Positions 52,517-62,300 of a stretch of DNA of 64,000 bases are shown here, in pieces (position 1 is the first letter of the stretch; the number at the start of each line of letters is the position of its first letter). The DNA comes from Listeria floridensis FSL S10-1187 (GTDB lineage Bacteria > Bacillota > Bacilli > Lactobacillales > Listeriaceae). The translations under genes and the position numbers were made by a program. Below the pieces are notes generated by a model, which was not told the DNA's origin, did no database searches, and worked only from the letters and a program-made list of their open reading frames with translations. Where the stretch lies: contig NZ_AODF01000027.1 in the NCBI RefSeq assembly GCF_000525875.1, positions 20,339 through 84,338 of the forward strand, read 5' to 3'.

Positions 52517-53161
52517 ATGAAATTTTTTATTGATACAGCGAATGTAGAAGAAATCAAGAAAGCGAATCGAATGGGTTTTGTTGCTGGCGTCACTACAAAT
52601 CCTTCTTTGATCGCAAAAGAAGGACGGGATTTTTCAGAAGTTGTCACAGAAATTACTTCGATTGTTGACGGGCCGATCAGCGGTGAAGTTGTCAGCCTCG
52701 AAGCAGATAAAATGGTAGAAGAAGGACGAGTCATCGCTAAAATCCATCCGAATATGGTCGTCAAAATTCCGATGACTGGCGAAGGTCTTGCCGCTGTTAA
52801 ACAGCTAGATGCAGAAGGAATTAAAACGAATGTCACACTCATCTTCTCTGCTGCACAAGCACTTCTTGCCGCTCGAGCAGGAGCTACTTACGTTTCGCCG
52901 TTTCTTGGACGACTAGACGACATCGGTCAAGACGGGTTAGAACTCATTGATGACATTGCTGAAATATTTGCGGTTCACGACATTAAAACAGAAATTATCG
53001 CAGCAAGTATTCGTCACCCGATTCATGTTATCGAATGCGCAAAGCTCGGTGCTGATATTGCGACCGTTCCTTATAAAGTATTGGAACAAATGTTGAAACA
53101 TCCGCTCACAGATAGCGGTATCGAAAAATTCTTAGCAGATTACGAGGAGTCTAAAAAATGA
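52517..53161 (+). CDS. Transaldolase-like / fructose-6-phosphate aldolase family protein
   Basis: 214-residue short-type transaldolase (MipB/TalC family): [13 protein letters not shown] at the start, [13 protein letters not shown], Schiff-base Lys in [27 protein letters not shown] and [11 protein letters not shown]. Members act as transaldolase in the pentose phosphate pathway or as fructose-6-phosphate aldolase; sequence alone does not decide. Start after GGAGGATG. Its stop overlaps the start of the next small gene. Confidence 0.9.
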   Translation: MKFFIDTANVEEIKKANRMGFVAGVTTNPSLIAKEGRDFSEVVTEITSIVDGPISGEVVSLEADKMVEEGRVIAKIHPNMVVKIPMTGEGLAAVKQLDAEGIKTNVTLIFSAAQALLAARAGATYVSPFLGRLDDIGQDGLELIDDIAEIFAVHDIKTEIIAASIRHPIHVIECAKLGADIATVPYKVLEQMLKHPLTDSGIEKFLADYEESKK

Positions 53162-53508
53162 ATAAATCTTATATTGTCACAAAAGCCCATCATCCCAGCA
53201 TAAAACACCCGCTATTTCTCAATATGAATGAAGGGATTTGGATTTTGCAAGAAGATAATGCCTATCCTGGATGGGTGCTTGTCAAAGCCAAATCAAGCGG
53301 TACAGAAGGCTATGCCCCGAAGCAGATTATTGCATATGGCGAAAATGAAAATTCTGGGACCGTGACAGAAGATTACTCCGCACGCGAACTGGACGTAAAC
53401 GTGAATGACAAGCTTGAAAGCAACCGCGAGCTGAACGGCTGGGCTTGGTGCGTGACTGAGGAGAAAAGAGCGGGCTGGGTTCCGCTTGAAAATCTGGAAG
53501 AAGCCTAA
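53158..53508 (+). CDS. Small SH3-like domain protein
   Basis: 116 residues with two SH3-like half repeats ([21 protein letters not shown] and [20 protein letters not shown]), no signal peptide and no membrane segment, so presumably cytoplasmic. ATG overlaps the transaldolase stop (ATGA), implying coupled translation. Function unknown; the fold usually mediates binding. Confidence 0.75.
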   Translation: MNKSYIVTKAHHPSIKHPLFLNMNEGIWILQEDNAYPGWVLVKAKSSGTEGYAPKQIIAYGENENSGTVTEDYSARELDVNVNDKLESNRELNGWAWCVTEEKRAGWVPLENLEEA

Positions 53509-53515
53509 CAAATCG

Positions 53516-53552
53516 AACTCCGCTTGGATCTAAAAATCCGGCGGAGTTTTTT
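53516..53552 (+). terminator. Terminator after the SH3-like gene
   Basis: AACTCCGC and GGAT pair with ATCC and GCGGAGTT, followed by TTTTTT. Confidence 0.8.
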
Positions 53553-53636
53553 GATACTTCCAGCAAATCGGTTTCAAAGTACGGCTCGTTATGGAATAAT
53601 AGAAGAGAAAAATTCAGGAAATCTGGTGAGTGTATC

Positions 53637-54833
53637 ATGAAAGATTGGAAGAAAAATCTATTTATCGTTTGGATCGGCTGTTTTTTAACGGGAACCGGAC
53701 TAAACCTCATCATGCCTTTCCTGCCGCTTTACGTGGAAGAACTGGGCGTTACAGACCCCGGTCAAGTCAGTCTTTATTCAGGTGTTGCGCTTAGCTCCAC
53801 CTTTTTTGTTTCCGCTATTATGGCGCCGATTTGGGGACGTCTTGCCGACCGAAAAGGACGCCGTGTTATGTTACTCCGCGCCGCACTCGGGATGAGCATC
53901 GCGATGATTCTAATGGGACTTGTCTCAAACGTCTTTCAGTTTATTGCACTAAGGCTCCTGATGGGCATTTTCTCAGGCTATATTTCTACCGCCAACGCTT
54001 TGATCGCAACACAAGCACCGCGGCATAGAAGCGGCTATGCACTTGGAACGCTATCAACAGCGGCCGTATCCGGCGTTTTAATTGGACCGTTAATCGGCGG
54101 CTTTTTATCCGATATATTTGGCGTCCGCCCAGTTTTCTTTATTACCGGGATACTCCTTGCTGCAAGTTTCTTCTTAACCTTGTTCTTTGTGCGCGAAAGT
54201 TTTACCCCAGTTGAAAAAACAGAAACCCTTTCACTAAAGGACGTATTTTCTGCTCTGCCAAATCGCCATTTAATTTTCATTCTCTTTTTCACTTCGATGA
54301 TGATCCAAGTCTCAAACAATGCCGTAAGCCCTATCCTAACCCTTTACGTGCGAGATCTTGCCGGCAATATTTCAAACATCGCCTTTATCAGCGGAATGAT
54401 CGCCGCCGTTCCAGGTGTCGCTTCCCTCCTCGCCGCTCCGCGGCTCGGCAAGTGGGGCGACAAAATCGGAACAGAACGAATTCTTCTTGGTGCGCTGATC
54501 GGTTCCATGGTTCTCCAAATTCCAATGGCTTTTGCCGAAACACCGCTTCAATTTGGTATTCTTCGCTTCTTGCTCGGCATTGCTGACGGGGCGCTTCTTC
54601 CTGCCGTCCAGTCCCTGCTTTCAAAAAACACACCGCGCGAAATGACAGGACGCCTATTCGGCTATAACCAGTCCTTTCTATACATCGGCAACGTTGTCGG
54701 ACCGCTCGCAGGTTCAACGATCGCGGCACACTTTGGATACAGCAGTGTTTTCCTTGCCGTCGCCTTCTTCATCCTGATTAACGTACTTTTGTCGCTGAAT
54801 TTCAACCGTACCGTTCATCATAAGGAGGAATAA
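53637..54833 (+). CDS. MFS multidrug efflux transporter
   Basis: 398-residue 12-segment major facilitator of the drug:H+ antiporter-1 group. GRLADRKGRRVMLLRAAL is the loop 2-3 motif A, GTLSTAAVSGVLIGPLIGGFLSD is motif C of drug efflux proteins. Substrate unknown. Start after TGGTGAGTGTATC, a weak site. The sirtuin gene follows after three bases, so they are probably cotranscribed. Confidence 0.88.
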   Translation: MKDWKKNLFIVWIGCFLTGTGLNLIMPFLPLYVEELGVTDPGQVSLYSGVALSSTFFVSAIMAPIWGRLADRKGRRVMLLRAALGMSIAMILMGLVSNVFQFIALRLLMGIFSGYISTANALIATQAPRHRSGYALGTLSTAAVSGVLIGPLIGGFLSDIFGVRPVFFITGILLAASFFLTLFFVRESFTPVEKTETLSLKDVFSALPNRHLIFILFFTSMMIQVSNNAVSPILTLYVRDLAGNISNIAFISGMIAAVPGVASLLAAPRLGKWGDKIGTERILLGALIGSMVLQIPMAFAETPLQFGILRFLLGIADGALLPAVQSLLSKNTPREMTGRLFGYNQSFLYIGNVVGPLAGSTIAAHFGYSSVFLAVAFFILINVLLSLNFNRTVHHKEE

Positions 54834-54836
54834 ATT

Positions 54837-55535
54837 ATGGATAAAAACAAACAGCTACATGAGGCTATTTCCGCCGCAGATCGGATTGTCATTTTGACGG
54901 GCGCGGGGGTTTCCGTGCCTTCCGGGATTCCGGATTATCGTTCGAAAGACGGGCTTTATGCCGGGAAGCACAACCCCGAATACTTGCTTAGCGAAACTTG
55001 TCTCCAAACAGAACCCGATGTGTTTTACGAATTTGTCACCCAAAACCTTTACTACCCAAATGCGAAGCCGAATCTGATTCACACGAAGATGGCAGAACTT
55101 GGTGAAAAAAAGGCGGTCACGATTATCACGCAAAACATCGACGGGCTACATGAAGCAGCCGGATCGAAATCTGTGATTAATTTCCACGGCAGCTTGTATC
55201 ATTGTTATTGCGAGAAGTGCGGTCAGGATGCGAATCCGGAAGACTACTTGCGCTCGGATACCCATCAAAATTGTGGCGGGCGGCTTCGCCCTGATGTCGT
55301 CTTATACGGGGAAGGGATTTCGGAGGCGGCGATTCAAGGTTCGATTGAGGCGCTTCGGGCGGCCGAGCTTGTTTTAATCGTTGGCACGAGTTTCAAAGTC
55401 AGCCCGTTTTGCAATTTGATCGACTTTAAGCGCGCCGAGGCGCCTGTTTTTGCGGTGAACAAGGAACCCATTTTCCTTTCTCAGCCATTTACGATGATCC
55501 AAGATGATGCGCGTTTTGTTTTTGCCGACATATAA
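54837..55535 (+). CDS. Sir2 family NAD-dependent protein deacylase
   Basis: 232-residue sirtuin: GAGVSVPSGIPDYRS for NAD binding, TQNIDGLH, catalytic His in NFHGSL and a zinc module CEKCGQ with later CGGR. The second zinc Cys pair is reduced to NCGG, so the knuckle may be Cys3 or use another ligand. Removes acetyl groups from lysines with NAD. Start at 54837 after AAGGAGG. Confidence 0.9.
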   Translation: MDKNKQLHEAISAADRIVILTGAGVSVPSGIPDYRSKDGLYAGKHNPEYLLSETCLQTEPDVFYEFVTQNLYYPNAKPNLIHTKMAELGEKKAVTIITQNIDGLHEAAGSKSVINFHGSLYHCYCEKCGQDANPEDYLRSDTHQNCGGRLRPDVVLYGEGISEAAIQGSIEALRAAELVLIVGTSFKVSPFCNLIDFKRAEAPVFAVNKEPIFLSQPFTMIQDDARFVFADI

Positions 55536-55643
55536 CAATCCAAGCACGCATTTTTGACCAAAAGGTTAAGAACATGATAAAATTTGAGTGACCGGGCAAA
55601 ATTCGGTTAATAAAATTTTTCTTTTAAGGAGTGGACGATTTTT

Positions 55644-56988
55644 ATGTCACCTGACCCCGAGAGTCAGCAGATTATCTTTCAATTAATTCTTATTTTGGTG
55701 CTTACGCTTCTCAATGCATTCTTTGCTTCAGCCGAAATGGCGCTTGTGTCTTTAAATAAAGGCCGCGTCAAAAACCAAGCTGACGGCGGTGATAAGAAGG
55801 CGATCAAACTGATGCAGCTTATCCAAGACCCGAGCAATTTCCTTGCGACGATCCAAGTATGTATCACGCTTGCCGGATTCTTCTCCAGTGCTTCTGCGGC
55901 CACAAGTATCGCGACACGTTTTGAAGTTTACTTAGGCGGCGGCGCTTTCGCGAAGGAGCTTTCGATCATTATTGTCACCGTGATTCTATCCTATATTACG
56001 CTTGTCTTCGGCGAGCTCTATCCAAAACGGATTGCTTTGCAAAAATCAGAAACCATTGCGCGAATTGCGGTTACTCCGATTCGTGTTGTCGGCTTCCTGC
56101 TTCGTCCGTTTGTTAAATTGCTTTCGCTTTCCACAAACGCGCTTGTCAAATTAACACGGATGGATAACGCTTCTGAGGACGATAAAATGACGCGTGAAGA
56201 AATGCAGCTACTTGTTGAAAATGGCGGCAAAGAAGGTATCTTAGAAAAAGAAGAACTCAGCATGCTACGCGGTGTTTTTGAACTGGATGATAAATATGCG
56301 CGCGAAGCGATGGTTCCAAGAACGGATGCTTTTATGATTGATATCGAGATGGCACCTGAAGAAATTTGCGATTTAATTTTAGAAGAAAATTATTCACGGA
56401 TTCCGGTTTATCGTAATGATCCGGATTCAATTGTAGGTATTCTGCACTTGAAAGATTTTTTTTGCTGCGGCACGTCACGTCGGCTTTGAGCGAGTGGAAA
56501 TTGCTTCCCTTGTGAAAGAAGCTTACTTTGTTCCAGAAACGATGTTTATTGATGATCTTCTTAAAAATATGCAGAAGACACGCAATCAAATCGCGATTTT
56601 GATGGATGAATACGGTGGTGTTGCCGGCCTCATCACAATCGAAGATATGCTTGAAGAAATTGTCGGCGATATTGATGATGAATACGATGATTTAACTAAT
56701 GAGTTTACGAAAATAAATGAGCACACCTATGATCTTGACGGCATGCTTGCCCTCGATGACTTCAACCGAATGTTCCAAGTCGAACTGCCTTCGCGCGGTG
56801 TAGATACAATCGCCGGGTTTGTTCTGACGCTGCTCGGAAACATTCCAGAAGACGGCGAAACAGCAGTAGCTGAATATGATGATTTTATCTTCACAGCACT
56901 CGAAATAAAAGATGCAAGGCTTGTCTCTATCCGTGCTGAGCGGAAACCGGCTCCAGATGCGGAACCGGTACAGTTAGAACTTGCGTAA
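55644..56988 (+). CDS. CNNM/CorC (HlyC) family transporter-like protein (frameshifted)
   Basis: Corrected length 447 residues. N-terminal DUF21/CNNM membrane domain (about 10-200, FFASAEMALVSLNKGRV and PKRIALQKSE), then a CBS pair (EAMVPRTDAFMID ...  and LITIEDMLEEIVGDIDDEYD) and a C-terminal CorC_HlyC domain (VAEYDDFIFTALEI). Proteins of this type are proposed Mg/Co efflux or homeostasis factors. The frame breaks in T8 (56456-56463); seven T gives DFFAAARHVGFE. Terminator follows directly. Confidence 0.88.
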
Positions 56989-56993
56989 TTCCA

Positions 56994-57029
56994 GGGCAGA
57001 GCGGCTTTAGTCGCGCTGCCCCTTTTTTT
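56994..57029 (+). terminator. Terminator of the CNNM gene
   Basis: Arms GGGCAGAGCGG / CGCGCTGCCC with a short loop, followed by CTTTTTTT. Confidence 0.8.
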
Positions 57030-57050
57030 ATTTGAAAGGAGCCGTAACTG

Positions 57051-58010
57051 ATGACAAATATTCGAGAAATTGCGAAACGAGCTGGCGTTTCAGTCACGAC
57101 GGTGTCACGGGTTTTAAATGAGCATCCCTACGTAGCAAGTGACAAGCGTGAACGCGTCGAAGCGGTCATCCGCGAAATGGATTATACGCCAAATCGTAGC
57201 GCCACAAATCTTGCTCGCGGCAAAACCAATACGATCGGCGTTATCTTGCCGTATAATGACCATCCTTGGTTTGCGAAGCTTGTCAGCGGCATTCTTGAAG
57301 AGGCGTTCCACAAACGATACTCGGTCACGCTTCTCCCGACAAACTATGATCCGGTGATGGAGAAAAAGCATTTAATGCGGCTAAAAACCAAACAAGTTGA
57401 TGGTATTATCGTGACATCACGCGCCAACAAACTGAAGGACATTGAGGAATTTACGGAATTTGGGCGGATTGTCGTCTGTGAGGAAACAAATTTAACCGCG
57501 TTTTCTTCCGCCTACATCGACCGCTTCCATGCGTATCAAGACGGCTTTCGGCTGCTTTTACAGAAGGGCTATAAAAATATAGCGTTTACGACTGGACGTT
57601 CGGAAGTGATCAGTCCGAGTACGCGCAATAAGATTCGGGCTTTCGAGGAAACATTCGGAAGAAAAGCGGACAATACGAACTTACTTCGAGACTGTGCCAG
57701 TGTAGCTGACGGAATGAAGGCTGCAAAATATTTTTTTGGCGGCGACCGACCACGTCCGGATGCGATTTATGCGACGGATGATGAAACGGCCGCAGGGATC
57801 ATCAAGTATGCGAAGGAAAATGGCATTCGCATTCCAGAGGATTTAGCGATTCTTGGGCAGGAAAATTTGCCGATCGGGCAAGTTCTTGATATCGCCACTC
57901 TCGATCTCCATATTGAAAAGCTTGGGAAAACTGCTTTTACGCTATTTGATAATCCTGACATTCAGAAAAAACAAATTCAACACGAAATTATTGAAAGAAA
58001 AACCTTATAA
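57051..58010 (+). CDS. LacI family transcriptional regulator
   Basis: 319 residues with the N-terminal LacI headpiece TNIREIAKRAGVSVTTVSRVLNEHPYV, hinge NLARGKTNTIG and a periplasmic-binding-protein-like effector domain. Some downstream segments such as the usual C-terminal extension are a little short. No sugar gene is adjacent, so the effector is unknown. A perfect 16-base operator lies just downstream, upstream of the next small gene. Confidence 0.9.
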   Translation: MTNIREIAKRAGVSVTTVSRVLNEHPYVASDKRERVEAVIREMDYTPNRSATNLARGKTNTIGVILPYNDHPWFAKLVSGILEEAFHKRYSVTLLPTNYDPVMEKKHLMRLKTKQVDGIIVTSRANKLKDIEEFTEFGRIVVCEETNLTAFSSAYIDRFHAYQDGFRLLLQKGYKNIAFTTGRSEVISPSTRNKIRAFEETFGRKADNTNLLRDCASVADGMKAAKYFFGGDRPRPDAIYATDDETAAGIIKYAKENGIRIPEDLAILGQENLPIGQVLDIATLDLHIEKLGKTAFTLFDNPDIQKKQIQHEIIERKTL

Positions 58011-58025
58011 TTTCAAAAAAAGGGC

Positions 58026-58054
58026 TTGACATGAAACCCGTTTCATCATTTAAA
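58026..58054 (+). promoter_or_regulatory. Promoter with LacI-type operator before the 119-residue gene
   Basis: TTGACA at 58026-58031, 17 bases, TTTAAA. The spacer is filled by ATGAAACCCGTTTCAT (58031-58046), 7-bp arms around CC, which overlaps the -35 and is the length of a LacI-family site. The neighbouring LacI protein is the obvious candidate. Confidence 0.6.
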
Positions 58055-58089
58055 ACTAAGGTATACGTTGGTGAAAGGGGCGGAAATCT

Positions 58090-58449
58090 ATGAAAGTCGA
58101 AGGTGTTTGCAAGGTTTACTCGGATATTGGAATGGAATATCGCTACGGGGAATTTTATATCGACAGAGATTATTTAGTATTTGAGCAAAACTATAGTTAT
58201 CAAATTGGGAAACGTCATACTTACCCGCTAAAGAGTCTACGAAATATTGTACTTATCCCGAAAAATCGTCAATTGTGTCTAACTTTTGCAAGTGAAAACT
58301 TTTGTTTTGAAATTAGTGGGACTGAGAAGATGCTTTTGCCGCTTTATAATGAGTTGCGAAATTTGAACGGTCATACTGCGAACCGAGATAAAACAGCACG
58401 AAAACGCACGAAATATACAACACACCACCAATACTACTTTGCCAAGTGA
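58090..58449 (+). CDS. Hypothetical protein of 119 residues
   Basis: Not recognised. The first ~95 residues alternate beta-type segments (EYRYGEFYIDRDYLVFEQN, TYPLKSLRNIVLIPKN, LCLTFASENFCFEISG) and could be a PH or GRAM-like barrel; the tail is basic with many Lys, Arg, Thr and His. No signal peptide or membrane segment. ATG at 58090 after AAAGGGG. Expression from a promoter carrying a LacI-type operator suggests sugar or stress control. Confidence 0.6.
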   Translation: MKVEGVCKVYSDIGMEYRYGEFYIDRDYLVFEQNYSYQIGKRHTYPLKSLRNIVLIPKNRQLCLTFASENFCFEISGTEKMLLPLYNELRNLNGHTANRDKTARKRTKYTTHHQYYFAK

Positions 58450-58609
58450 GATAGAAATAATTGAAATACCTTAGCAATCATTTTTGATGTGGAGGATAGT
58501 TTTTAGATACAAAAAGGTATTGTATTCTTTATCTGAAGTATTATCGCAGCTCAGTCACAATTTCGAGCATAATGAATTGCGATTTTCGTTAGGAATTTAT
58601 GGTTAAGCT

Positions 58610-58838
58610 ACACTTATATGTTTAGGGATTGAAATATAAGGGGCATCTGTCAGTTGAAGGGGTGAAAGGAAAGGCACGTTTTGCGAACGATGTAACATTT
58701 TTTGCTGGGACTGAACCTGTGTTGCAGCTATTTCTGAAAGCGGCACCGTGACTTTAACGAATACCAATGAAATGAATGTCGACTTTTATCTGTTTGGAAT
58801 GGGAAAAATATTAATGAGATTGCTAGTACAAGTGCTAG
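58610..58838 (+). pseudogene. Degenerate coding remnant
   Basis: Translated pieces look protein-like but sit in different frames: one reads KGHLSVEGVKGKARFANDVTFF and AGTEPVL, then the frame shifts to AISESGTVTLTNTNEMNVDFYLFGMG. It lacks a convincing start and ends at a terminator (58839). I cannot name the parent gene; pieces are consistent with a secreted beta-rich protein. Could also be non-coding. Confidence 0.4.
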
Positions 58839-58873
58839 ACAGAGCAGAATAAGCCTCATTCTGCTCTGTTTCT
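58839..58873 (+). terminator. Terminator in the decayed region
   Basis: 12-bp perfect arms ACAGAGCAGAAT / ATTCTGCTCTGT, seven-base loop, then TTTCT. Confidence 0.8.
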
Positions 58874-58933
58874 CTTCACTCGTTGGGGGTTGCTTAGTCG
58901 ACTAACAGATACATTGAAGACTCGATTTAGGAC

Positions 58934-59059
58934 ATGGAATGTGCACATGCGGCAAGAGCAGATTTTGGGCTTACCTTAAGGGGAGCGGGATCAGCTGCTG
59001 GTTCTGCTGCAGTGGAATTTGTTTTTTTAAAACCAGACGAAATTTTACATCTAACTTAA
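58934..59059 (+). pseudogene. Possible remnant of a secreted protein (41 codons)
   Basis: Open frame MECAHAARADFG ... GAGSAAGSAAVEFVFLKPDEILHLT. The ATG has only a weak site (AGGAC). The C-terminal part is protein-like and is closed by a terminator at 59079. Probably a leftover or a very small gene; identity unknown. Confidence 0.35.
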
Positions 59060-59078
59060 GAGAAACGAATGCTTTTAC

Positions 59079-59107
59079 GACGGGAATATTTTTTCCTGTC
59101 TTTTTTT
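59079..59107 (+). terminator. Terminator before the giant repeat protein gene
   Basis: GACGGGAA / TTCCTGTC (8 bp with one G-U), six-base loop, then seven T. The following stretch to 59383 is non-coding leader sequence with no other recognisable element. Confidence 0.78.
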
Positions 59108-59383
59108 ATAGTAAGAAATCAAATTAATTTTTCATTCTAGTTTGCCTACCTTTAGTCATCTTGGAAATTTCTGAAAATAACTTTTTTGCATCTTCTAGGA
59201 TGGAAAATGATTATCTGTAATAAATAAATTCAAGAAACTGACAAAATCTCTCAGATTAAACCCTCCCAAAGGCTAAATTAGCTCCATGTTTATTGCTGTA
59301 AGATTGAAGTGAAGGGAGGGCAGTCTGCTACCTAGTTTACTTTATACAATGATTAATCAACAGAAAGGAAAGATTTTTAGAAT

Positions 59384-62300
59384 ATGACAAAACAGAATTC
59401 GAAGAAAAGTATTTACATGAAAAAAGGGTTCACCGCTTTACTTATTGCAAATGTGTTAGCTTCACCCATGATTACAAATTTTGCACCACAGATAGGGATG
59501 GCAGCTGAGTCTGATTTACAATCGAAATCAATTAGTACAATGGCGAACACGACTGGAGCCGCAGCGATTGATGATCCTGTTAGGATGCCAGTTATCAGTA
59601 ACGTAATGGATAGCCTAATTTCAGACTATGGGGTTTTCGGTTTTAATGCTACACCAGGTTCGACTGTTTATATTACGTTCGGTTCAATCACACGTACCGC
59701 AACGGTAAGCGCGACGGGTTACTGGGAACTCACTAAGAATATTCCAGATAATATGCCTGTTGGAACAAAAGTTACAGCTTATGCAGTACTGAACGGTGTG
59801 TACAGTAAGACCGATACCACTTATGTTAAAACTGCTATCCGCGGTTCTGGTACAACTGGTGATGGTAAAATTGCCATCCCTATAGTGAAAAAGCCTGTGA
59901 CCAATCGTGATACAAGTATTAGTATAGGGGCAGGTTATAGTTCTACAGTTTATGCCAACATTAATGGGAAAATTTATTCTGCTCCAGCTAGTGCAGGTTC
60001 CATTTCAATTCCTAAACAAGCCCCTGGAACAGAAATCATTCTGTATGCAACGATTGGTTCACATACTGGTTATCTCGGAAGAACAGTCGTTTTGTATGAA
60101 GAAGGACCTCAACTGGCAACACCAACGATCAATACGGTGAAAGATAATCAAAAAATTGTGACGGGGACAGCTGAGCCGAATACAACTCTCACACTTTATG
60201 TAAATGGTTCTGCGGTTGGAACTGGGGCAGTTGGCTCAAACGGGCAATATTCGATCACGATGAATTCGACTTATCCAGTCGGAACGACGATTCAAGCAAA
60301 ATCTGTCAATAGCGATGGTGATGAAAGTCCATATGGAAGCACAAAAGTAGTCACAAGTGTAACCTTGGCAGCTCCAACGATCAACACGGTAAAAAATACA
60401 GATACAGTTGTAACAGGTACTTCGACGCCAAACACACAAATTGTGTTAACGATTAATGGGACGCAATATACTGGAACTACGGGTTCTAATGGGCAGTATT
60501 CGGTGACGATTCCTAAACAAGCTGTAGGGACATTAGTTACGGCGCAAGCGAAAAATGGAACGGATTCTTCACCAACGACTTCGACCACAGTCATTGCAGG
60601 AACGATTGCAACACCAACGATTAACACGGTAACAACAGATGATACGCTAGTAAAAGGAACTGCTCCGGCAAACTCGAAAGTCACACTAACAATTCCACAA
60701 GATGATGGTTCAACGAAAACTTGGACGGGCACAGCTGATGCGAGCGGCAACTATTCGATTTCTATTGCTAAACAAGCTGTCGGCACAAAAATTGAAGTAA
60801 CTGCTGAAAAAGACGGTATCACTTCAGCCAAAGCATCTACAACAGTTATTCAAGGCGCTCTTAAAACGCCAACAATTAATGGACTAACAACAAAAGATAC
60901 ATTAGTGACAGGGACAGCGGAACCAAATGCAAGTATTACACTTCGTATTCCACAAGGCGATGGTTCTTACCTAAGCTTCACAGGAACTTCAGATGCAAGT
61001 GGAAACTATGCGATCAGTATTCCTGCTCAAGCTGCGGGAACTACGGTAGAGGTTGGCTCATCGAAAAACAATCTTTCTTCTGCTAAAGCTTCGACAGTCG
61101 TCACTCAAGGCGACATTGCAGCACCAACCGTGAATACTGTTACCGATCAAGATACTGTAGTGACTGGGAAAACCGAACCAAGTGCAACAGTTAAAGTAAA
61201 AATTCCACAAACAGGCGGCGGTTCGCTTACTTTTGAAGGCACTTCGGATGCAAGCGGCAACTATTCGGTTCCCATTTCGAAACAAGCTGCAGGTACAACG
61301 ATTGAAGTGACCGCGGAAAAAGGTGGACTGACTTCGGCTAAGGGAACAACATTGGTTGTTCGAACAGCAATTCCAGCTCCAACAATTAACGAAGTATCGG
61401 ATAAAGATACAGTCGTAACTGGGAAAACCGAACCGAATGCTGATGTGACATTAGCGATTCCACAAGCAGGTGGTGGTTCATTAACATACACAGGCAAAGC
61501 GGATGCTAGTGGAAACTATACCATTACGATTCCTAAACAAAAAGCAGGGCAACCCATTCAAGTAACGGTTACTCTAGATGGTAAAACTTCTCCAACTGAA
61601 AGTACAACCGTAGTCGATAAAACAGCCCCCGATGCTCCAGTTCTTTTACCAATCAATGATCAACAAGAAGGCGCATCAGGTACAACTGAACCTTATGCAA
61701 CGGTTGAATTAACCGTAGACGGCATGAAGATTGGGGAAGGGAAAGCAGGATCTAACGGTGATTTCTGGATTGCTATACCGAAACAAACCGAAGGGAAGCA
61801 AGTAGTCGCAACGGCGAAAGATGCTGCAGGTAATATAAGTACGCCTTCTTCGGTGATCGTTACTGGAACGAAAATTGCGACACCGACAATCAATACGGTG
61901 AGTGATAAAGATACGATTGTCACTGGGAAAACTGAACCAGGCGCTACGGTAACACTAACGATTCCACAAGCAGGCGGCGGTTCGCTTACGTATACAGGAA
62001 CGGCAGATGCAAGTGGCAACTATGCGATCACAATTGCCAAACAAACAGCTGGCACTGTCATCTCGGCTGTCGCAACACTTGGTTCGAAAACAAGTGATAA
62101 AGCTTCTACAACAGTTGTCGATAAAACAGCTCCTGATGTAACGTTGAGTCCTATTGCAGATGATCAAGCTCTCGCAACCGGTCAAACTGAAGCTAGCGCA
62201 GCGGTTAAGATCTATGCGAACGATGTATTGATCGCACAAGGAACTGCTGGTTCAAATGGTCAATACAGTATCACGATTCCAAAACAAGCGGCAGGTGTAG

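Noticed and set aside
60292..60750. Minus-strand open frames of 60-150 codons across the giant repeat gene
   Set aside because: They recur with the period of the plus-strand repeats and mirror their codons, so they are shadows of the repeat.
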